This document shows, piece after piece, positions 14,937 through 64,000 of a stretch of DNA of 64,000 nt. The stretch's first letter is position 1, and each line of letters opens with the position of its first letter. The translations under genes and the position numbers were made by a program. Origin of the DNA: Acanthochromis polyacanthus (Eukaryota; Chordata; Actinopteri; Pomacentridae); NCBI RefSeq assembly GCF_021347895.1, contig NC_067132.1, forward strand, positions 8,168,338-8,232,337, written 5' to 3'. Under the pieces are notes generated by a model, which worked only from the letters and a program-made list of their open reading frames with translations, was not told where the DNA came from and made no database searches.

Positions 14937-17900
14937 TTTTACCATAACTGAATACAGTTTAATTCACAAATGTTCTTCTCACGTGATTCTAATTGTATGT
15001 GCTAAACCTGACCATACTGGGCTGAACTAATGCTACTGATTAATGAACCATCACTATTACACTTATAATAGTCACATGTACACATGTAATGTACTCCACA
15101 TAGACTCCAAAAACAATGTTTGAGCTAAACAAAATAATAATACAACATTTTGCAACTGTCTTTTCAAATGAAACTATATTTAACCAACAAACTACGTTTG
15201 GAATTAATTTTTCCATTACAATCAAATGTAGTGTAGCATCTACTACAGCCAGCAGAGGCCAGCAGAGGCCTTCGAAAAATGTTACTATAGTAACACAACA
15301 TTTATATTGATTATCATGATAAATTTTGTGACCTTTCATCAAAAGATATGACACACATTAATAAAAAGAAGATTCACTGAGGATGTACATATTTTTTATT
15401 CCATAGAAACTGCAGCATTTGACAAGTGCTGAAGCTGTAAACCATGACGCAAATGCACACAAACACAATCATACTTCTTCCCCCCCCACTCACACACTCA
15501 CACACACCCAAAATCGTGCAGGGAGATGAGACAATGAAACACAGAAACAGCAGAGTCACACAGTCAATCAATCAACCAAAAGAAGGAAAAAAAAAACAGG
15601 GAGGGAGAGGGGTCATTTAATGGAAGTGCACCATCACACTTTACAGCAGGCGAGAACTCAGAGGGACTTTCATTTCCGTGACACTGACTGACCTCCTAAA
15701 AATGGCATATCATCCTTAACGGATTAAAAATATAAATTATTCCTACAGTAAGTACATTCTATTGAGTGTGACCCATAAATATGCGTTTGAGAGGTCAAAT
15801 TACAGTATGTACAGAGGTCCATGCGTCCACAATATACATACATGACAATAAATATTGGATATAATCACAATACAGCATCAAAATGGATATTTGTCCATGT
15901 GGAGGGTAAGCAAGCAGGACATGGCAGAGCCAGCATTCATCAATCAGCTGAGGAAAGGCATTCACAACCTGCAGGTGACTCCTAATGGTTACTATGGAAG
16001 AGGGTTGTCTTGGTTACTTGTAAAGCACGTGAAGGCAAGAGAGGAGGAAATCCTCTGGGGGAAGGTCTGCAGAAGCACCAGTGAGCTTGTCCTCCAGGCT
16101 TCAACCTGACTCACGATAGAGAGATAGAGAAAAAAAAGGAACGCTAAAGAGTCACTGTGTGAGAAATGTGAAAGGACAGATCAATGAAAAGCTGATCAGG
16201 AACCGTTACCTTCCTCAACACGGATTGTAAAAACCCCTGATGGGTGTTAATCCTTTGACCAGTCAGTTAGAGAAAAGAGGGGGATAAGACATAACGAGGA
16301 GTGAGTGAAAATGAGAGTGAGAGAGGGGAAAAAAATCTAAGACAAGATTTAGTTTTGGCAATGTGGCACTCGGTTGCTAAGTAGCGGACTCTGAGGGCAG
16401 AAGAAGCACCTCTTTGAGGTTCTTCGTCTCCAAAATGAACAATTCCCCCTCCTCCACCTCCTTTCCCCCTCAGTGAGTGAAGGCCTTTCCTGAACCGTTT
16501 GTGAATGCTGCCGAAGCAAAGACAAGCAATTCATAGTCACACTGTCAGCTAACAAGGCAGTCAAAGTGCAAAGTTAGAACCAGAGCACCTCCTGTGTTTA
16601 TTCTTCGACAGTGTCTCTTTCTGAAGCTCAGTCCCATCATCCTTGTCAGGCCACAAGCAGCAGGAAAAAAATCACACAAACACACACACAAAAACAAACA
16701 AACAGAAAAAACAGTTCTTGCCAACAAAAATCCAGACCAGTGAATCCTCAGAGAACACAGTTTGATGTCTGCACATCAGCTGTAACAACCTTTACACCAG
16801 CATGAAAAACTTAAATACTGAACAGATAAAAGCAAAAACAGTCAAGAGATGTATGAAATCTTCATACTGAACTGTATCGGCTCATTAAAATTCCATTCAT
16901 TAAAAATTCAGTGCTTCAGATCCCAGATATTGCCTCATGAGTTTCAGAGTGCAGCTCCATACAGAGATCACTGGGAGTCTAATGAGCAGTACAGTGGAGA
17001 CAGTACTGCAGCCTCTGCATCAGCATCATCAGTGTCTTAATGACTTCACAGCAAAGACAGGAATCAGAAAAAAAATGATGTGGTGTTTTGAAGAACATCT
17101 GCAGTGGCTGAAGTGAAAAGCTTTCTGGTTTCTAATGATACATTTAGCACAGAGCTGAAGGTCTGGTTAGGAGTCACTGCAGGTTCTTCTGCATCTCCTC
17201 ACCCCTGGGACACTAAATATAGCTGATTTAATCTCAACATGAGACACAGTCTAATTTAAACACATGTGGGTCTATTGTGAGTGGATCTTTACTCACAGAC
17301 AACAAGCCTTGTGCACTACTGAGAAACTACAATCTGAGTCAAGCTGCTTGCTTCAAAACAGATTTTGAATCAGAAGACACAAGGGACCAAACACAGCAGA
17401 AGCAAGAAACATAACAGAAACTGTGTTAAACTACTACTGAATTTCTGCAGCTTACTCTGCACAGAGAGCTTTTCAGTTTAGTCTGCAGATTATTCTAAAT
17501 GACTCATAGTGGAGTGTGACAGCAGCAATGGTGCAGCAGTAGGAACTTCTGTCATATGGGACTGCAATTCTTTTTATTTTAAATTTCCAAATGAAGTCAC
17601 GAGGGAACACTTTATTTTACAGATTCATAAACTCCCAATCATTTCCAGTTGTCTGGGAGGTTTCCCGGAAAGAATAATGTTACTAATTACAAGGAAAGTG
17701 AAAGGTGGGAACACTAATTAATTCCAAATTCGATGGTAGACTGAATGTGGGGAAAATACAAGTCAGATGCTATTGTTAAATGCTTCTTCTGTTTGTTTTA
17801 TTGTTCTTTGGATGTTCCATTGAGATCTGTCCTGAACTGAGATGTCTGAGAGCTGTTTCCAGATGAAATATGTATATATTTATATGAGTTGAAATGGGAC

Positions 17901-20900
17901 ACTTCTTTCATGTAAATATATGTAAATTAATCAAAACCACAGAATGGTTACATGAAAATATGTAACAGTCTGATCGAATGCATTAGGAACCAACAGATCT
18001 GTAAATAAAGTCTTATCCAAAACTGGTGCTGGTATCTATTAAAACTTAGAGCAAAAGTTGTAAGTTCCTTGATTCAATAATTTGAAAGCAAACACACGTT
18101 TCTGTTTGCCTGCAGTGGCAGTGAACAGAAGAGAGCTGCTGCCGTTATTGTGCTGCAGATGTCATCTCTGGTCTCTCACCTTAGATTCCCTGTGAACATC
18201 TGTGCAGTTAACCACAGAGAAAGGGAAATCATTCACCTCTAAATTGAGCTCAACTGGGATAAACATCCAAGGCTACACCAGTGCAGCTATAAATCAGACG
18301 GTAATAAAGTGAGTTTACAGGCCTGATGAGGGAGAGGAAACAGCTCCTCTATTGCTTTTTTCCACATCCAGGGCCTACATGACAGACCAAAGTCCAAGTT
18401 TGTCTTACAAAATCCAGGCAAAACACAGAACTAAGCACAAAAGACAAATTCAACCCTGGAGAGAAAAGTTAACATCTGTTCTCTGACAAAGGGGGAAAGT
18501 CTATATGCAGATTTGATAAGGTGTTTAGTACACTACAGTCAATAATTTAACTTGAGTTATCCTGTAGGGAGATAGCTTATCAGTGTTGGACTCAAAGGTT
18601 TTTTCAGGCAGATTACTGGGCAAGGGAGGTTTTTTTTTGGCTAAACTTTACAACCAAGTAGGTGTTAAAAACTGTGATCACAGCGGGAGCAATAATGTGT
18701 CCTGACCTTAGCTAAGCATAGTGTGTTATGACAAATCAAAACACTGAACAATACAACATCTATGAACTGCTGATTTTTCACATCAGAGTTTGCACTGCAG
18801 TCGACAGTGGAGTCATGTTGGACTCTGCCTGGGGTCTATGATGCATCTTCAGAGCAAACATAAAGCTTTTCACAAGAGTGTGTTTGAAAAGAGACTATTT
18901 TGGTCGATATCTGATAAACGGGGAACTAAAGACGCTCCAAAGGCCTCAGCCTGCTGTCAATCTAACAAATACACTGCAGGTCAGTCCACACAATGTCAAC
19001 AGTAAAAACACAGAATAAATACCTTAACACTCATCGAAACATGTTCCAGTTCCTTGGTTCTTACAAATAAAATACATACAGTACTTGTTTATTTCTTTAG
19101 ACAAACGCATATTGTTGTTTTATAATATTTTCATATGTACATTTTCAGTAGTTGTTACATAGAGAGTATTTCAGCACAGCTTAAGAACTCGAAACTGCAC
19201 AGGGGAACAGAGATGCATAAAAAAATCAATCTTTTGGCTTGTAGGTCAGTGTTGCTTCTTCATATGTGCTAACTGATCCTAAACTTGAAGTTCAACTATA
19301 CTGAAAATGACTTTATGATGGTTTGCTGTGGCTTTCTCAGCACTGGACAGGAAGTAATGCACAGCGACGACTTCAGTTTTTTGAGTCTGATGTGATTTTG
19401 TATCTTTAACAGGAATTACACATCGCAACTTGTTTAAAACTGATATGCTTCTATCAGATCACTCCTGTTTTCCTCGCTCTTGCTCATGTTCTTCCTCAGC
19501 GGCTCTCTTTACTGATACACTCCTCTAATTAAGTCATGGTACACTGCGGCTCTGAAGAGCTGCTGATGCTTGTGAATTACAACTTGAAGGATAATGGTGG
19601 TGCTATTCCATATTTTTCTTCTATGTGTGTCTGTCAATAGCAGCAAACAGTCCCAAATAAGAAATACAATAGACTTATAAGCTTTAATATGCAACTGTTT
19701 CTGACAGCTAGTGTATGAGCAAAAAGTTGCCATTACACATCCAGAATTTGACACACAGCAAATATAATTCCAGTACTCATTTCATTTTAGCTCTGTTTTG
19801 GTTTTCACCAACTCTCTCTTTAGCTGTAAAATGCTCCACATTGTTCATCAGCTACTGAGTCTATCTGCTGTGTGGTGCTGGGCAGAGATCTTACTGTGGG
19901 TTTATCAAAGCTTTATCACCAAAACAGCTGTCTGCTGCCACTGCTAGGACCAGGGTTAATAAGATAGGTGAAAGTGATGCAAAACTAGAACTGAAAAACA
20001 TGAGCTGATAAATGCTAAAGAGTTGAATAGATCAGTAGAGTCAGGTATCTCCTCACACATTACACATATTAGACCCACTGTTATTAAATCATTCACCAGC
20101 ACAGCTTCAATAATTTAAATCTTCACTAAGAATCAGTTTATTTTTCTACTTTATGTGTCTGTGAGGATCCATGAGATGCAAGCCTTGTCAGCTCAAATCC
20201 AAGATCTGACACAGACCTGTTCATATACGACTGTGTGCAGTCCACAGTGTGTCCCTGTGTCTACTATGCTGCAAGGACAGCAGCCTGCAGGCTCTGCAGC
20301 AGTATGTGTGTATGTGTAGAATAAGAAGATACAACGTTCTCTGTACCATGTATGGAACTGAGTCCACTAACGAGACTCCAGTGGACTAATACGGTAGGTA
20401 TAAGGACGGTATTTTACTTTCTGCTTGCTTTCTGCATGACACAGTCTGCACAAATGCACTGACAGACAGACTGACTATGTTGGTTTAGGCTGTTACATAA
20501 GAAAAATATAGAATACCACCAGACCTTTAATAGAACACGAAGACTTTTTGCCGTCCACTCTCCCCCTTACTGTGCTACACTATTAACTGGCTGCAAGTAT
20601 TCAGTCTATCTGTAGGTCTGACATGTTAAACAGGCTTACATTAGCCTGCACCAGAGGTGACCCATTGCATCATAATATGAGGAGAAAACCCTCACACTCT
20701 GTAGATTAACATTTATTTGCATCTCTACATGCAGGACTCTCCACACTTAAGGCTCAGTACAGATATGTACTAACATGCCACACAGGATTCAGTGTGCCTC
20801 GTGGCAACACTTCATGATGATAGAAAAAGCATAAAATAAATAATAAGCATCACTACACTGGCCACTCATACAGGACTAACAGGCTGAGAAACAGCTGACT

Positions 20901-21789
20901 GTAACTGCATAAAGGCATACCATAGTGTGTTCTAACCCTTCATTTCAGGCTTCAAGAGAAACAGCCTGTGTAATATTGCATACAGAAAGCAGGAGGTAAA
21001 GCCCTCTATAGAACCCACCAGCCAAACTATTGATTTTTTGTCTCTTGTTTCACACATAGAGAGAAGCATAAAGAGTAGACACAGATTGACTATCAAGTGC
21101 ACTGACTTTTTGTTTTTGTTAACATTCACTTGGTAAAACTAGCAAGTACAGCAAGAACAGAGCGGCACAATTTGAGAAGACTATCGTTCTTCCTTGGCTG
21201 TCCTTGTTCGGACCCACAGTGTAAGGTGCTGTCTTTCCAGACCCAGTCATATAGAAGAGAAGCAGATAGGAGACGCAATAACTGTTTGTTTGATCAAGCA
21301 GCAGCGTAGGGGTGAAAAATGTTTCAAATCACAGGCATCAGTTTGTAAAATGGGGACTCAGAAGCAAATCAGATGCCTGCTACTGATCAACCAGCCAACC
21401 AGAAGTAGTCTGACTCCCTGATATACCTCCACTGTAGGTCGTTCTGTTGCATGAATCAGTTTGATTTGCAAGTGCATCACCTGGAAGGACTCAAGTCCCA
21501 TGTCAAAATGAAAAAAGAAACAAGCTGAGAAAGCTTCCTTATTATAAATAAAGGTTTCACCAATAATCACATTTCTTTTCCTCTACAGCTTAGGCTGAGA
21601 AACCACAACTCTCTGTATTAAAGTGGTGTAAACTGTCTGTAACAGTAACCCTACAGATTTAAAAGTATTAAAACAGGAGATGAATTTAACTGAATTCAGT
21701 AGCTCTATTAAAAAAACGTTTTTTATCAATACTGAGGTGCCCCCCTCAAGTTTCCGTGATGACACAGGCGTTCAAACATCAGCCGGATG
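14937..21789 (-). other. gfod1 downstream region; possible long 3' UTR
   Basis: No coding region was recognised. The sequence downstream of the gfod1 stop (21790) is AT-rich and low in repeats, as expected of a long vertebrate 3' UTR. Minus-strand AATAAA motifs occur at 20709-20714, 19088-19093 and 15395-15400. The 3' end cannot be fixed without transcript data. Confidence 0.35.
15395..15400 (-). terminator. Candidate distal polyadenylation signal for gfod1
   Basis: AATAAA on the minus strand with AT-rich sequence downstream. It is one of several candidates and was chosen only because repeats and MITEs resume soon after it. Confidence 0.25.
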
Positions 21790-62350
<40,561 letters not shown>

Positions 62351-62945
62351 GGCGGGGGTTTTGTTCGTCCGATTTGGTTCTGTCTGGTTTCAGTTCGTCT
62401 CTGCAGCTCCGGATGAAGCCAGAGCTGCCGCTGCAGCGGCTGAACGGAGGCAAGCGGCGGCTGGGACCGTCAGGTTGGCCATCCACCTGCAGTCCAACAG
62501 CCGCTCTGCTGCATTCTCCCGGAGCTCCTGATATACGGTCCGGCCTGAACTGCCGCTGTTCCCCCGTAAAATAATCCGGAGACAGACGGGGACGAAGTCA
62601 GGCGTTAAAAAGAAGAATTCAAATGCACCATTCCGGTCTGAGCCTCGTCCACTGACAGCGAGCGGCGCACCGACTGCGCCAAGCGGCGGAGAGCATGTCA
62701 CCTCCTCCCTCCGTCCCGTTGTTCTGCTCCGGCCGGACTCCCCTCCAGCAGCGGCAAGAAGGACCCTGAGAGCCCCGGTGTGCTGGATGTGATGGCTGGG
62801 TGACAGAAGCAGCGCCGTCGGCCTGAGTTCGCTCCCCGGAGGATCCCGCAGCAGCAGCAGCGTTATTATACTGAAGGAGACTATTGATGTTCAGCTCAGA
62901 CAGACCTGCTGTCAATGTACACACTGTGACCGGAAGAGCTACCGG
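62351..62945 (-). promoter_or_regulatory. gfod1: gfod1 5' UTR / CpG-rich promoter region
   Basis: GC- and CpG-rich DNA, unlike the AT-rich flanks, continues from exon 1 upstream to about 62945, where composition changes sharply. This fits a CpG-island promoter. The start site cannot be placed. Confidence 0.6.
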
Positions 62946-64000
62946 CAGCGTCCTTTCAACATAAAAGCTTTACTGACGCAGCTATGCATCAGAAAGTAAA
63001 CTCACTGTGATCATTTATTTATCCCCAAACACAACATGCCATATTTATACGTTTTGAAGATAATTTATTTGTGTCTTAAAATATATTAGATGTAACTCTG
63101 GACTGTTGCACTAGATTAGGGGATCAAACTCATTTTAGTTCAGCTCAATCTGATCTCAAGTGGGTCGGAGCAGTAAAATCACAGCATAATAACCTATAAA
63201 TAACAATTCCAGTTGTTTCCCTTTTTGTTTCTCAATTTGTTTTGTTCTTTTATTATATTCTACGCTGTTTATAGTCCTTCTAACCTTTGATACCTCACTG
63301 TTCCTTATTGTAGTGTAGTGTAATATGGATAGTCTGGATACCTCAATTTCCTTCAGGATTCATAAAGTATATCTTGATTTTGATTTGTTTTTTTTTACTG
63401 CAAAAAAAATTACAAGTACATTCTGAAAATGTTCACATTTAATGAGCTTTTTTCTTTCTTTCTTTCTTTCTTTTTTTTTTTTTTACAAAATATTGTGAAC
63501 AACTTGAACACTCTTAAGAAAAATAAGTTCAGTTTCAACAATATTCTGCCTCAGTTTATCATTTAAACACATGCATCACAACTCACAGATCACAGTGCTT
63601 CTACAAAGGGGCAAAACATTTAGTCACAGGTATCTGGAACTGAACAATCTAGTATTTTACTTTATGATGAAAACAACTTGTCAAGACCTAAAAATGATTT
63701 TAAATTTACAGGTTGTAGTTCATGCCCACTGCAATTTTTATGCTTTGCAAAGTCCTCCATATGTTTGACACCCCTGTTCTGGAATGTGAAGATTTACAGA
63801 GCAGAATAAATAAATGAATAAACAAAAGTATCCAATAATGACTAGCAAAATCCCAGGAAAAATGTTTTCTTTTTAAAAAAATGAAAAAAGACCAAACCTG
63901 TAAAAAAACATTTACTTTATAAATCAGTATTTTTGGTAAATAATAATTAGTTATTTTACAAAATTTGATGGTAAAATTACACTTTTTTTTTAAAACTGGA
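62946..64000. other. gfod1 upstream DNA, no gene
   Basis: AT-rich. (TTTC)n and poly-T lie at 63452-63484, and a repeat tail ('tttccttcaggattcataaa') at about 63345-63385. Confidence 0.5.

Noticed and set aside
15855..16109. 84-residue open frame with a protein-like look
   Set aside because: No recognised domain; it lies in the likely gfod1 3' UTR or spacer and has no splice or start context support.

Overview
This window is genomic DNA from a bony fish, most likely a ray-finned teleost. The evidence is intron-split vertebrate genes with GT/AG junctions, many tRNA-derived SINEs, Tc1-like, hAT-like and Ty3/gypsy elements, and long AC, AT and AATTC-type microsatellites. There are no operons or bacterial features. 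The species cannot be named from the sequence.

Only two protein-coding genes are supported, both on the minus strand and head-to-tail. Read right to left, the first is gfod1. It is complete in three coding exons (62350-62098, 22989-22796, 22530-21790), encodes about 395 residues, and has a 39-kb first intron that fills most of the window. After about 17 kb of spacer comes the 5' end of a kinesin-1 heavy-chain gene, kif5b-like. Six coding exons (4941 to 1003) encode residues 1-166 of the motor domain, and the gene runs off the left edge.

Layout: 1-864, a broken Tc1-like transposon in a kif5b intron; 1003-4941, the kif5b exons, with a SINE, repeats and a tRNA-Ala(TGC) gene in intron 1; 5-8.2 kb, kif5b upstream DNA, including a second copy (7513-8228) of a 0.7-kb kif5b intron-1 block that carries the tRNA; 8.4-12.7 kb, a 4-kb Ty3/gypsy retrotransposon nested inside a SINE; 13-21.8 kb, spacer and a possible long gfod1 3' UTR; 21.8-62.35 kb, gfod1; 62.35-62.95 kb, a GC-rich gfod1 promoter/5' UTR region; then upstream DNA.

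The gfod1 intron holds at least fifteen insertions. Several have target-site duplications that can be read directly: SINEs at 28.6, 45.2, 50.8 and 60.3 kb, a truncated LINE at 29.6-31.0 kb, and a 118-bp hAT-type MITE at 25.5 kb. The least ordinary object is a 576-bp element at 39510-40085. It has perfect 18-bp terminal inverted repeats and carries an open frame matching the N-terminal part of a RecQ-type helicase, including Walker A. A three-copy dispersed repeat in the same intron (about 32.4, 40.8 and 57.7 kb) is also unclassified.

The two genes have no evident functional link (axonal transport motor versus Gfo/Idh/MocA-type oxidoreductase-like protein). All family assignments are by recognition without database searches, and repeat boundaries are approximate unless a target-site duplication or TIR is cited.
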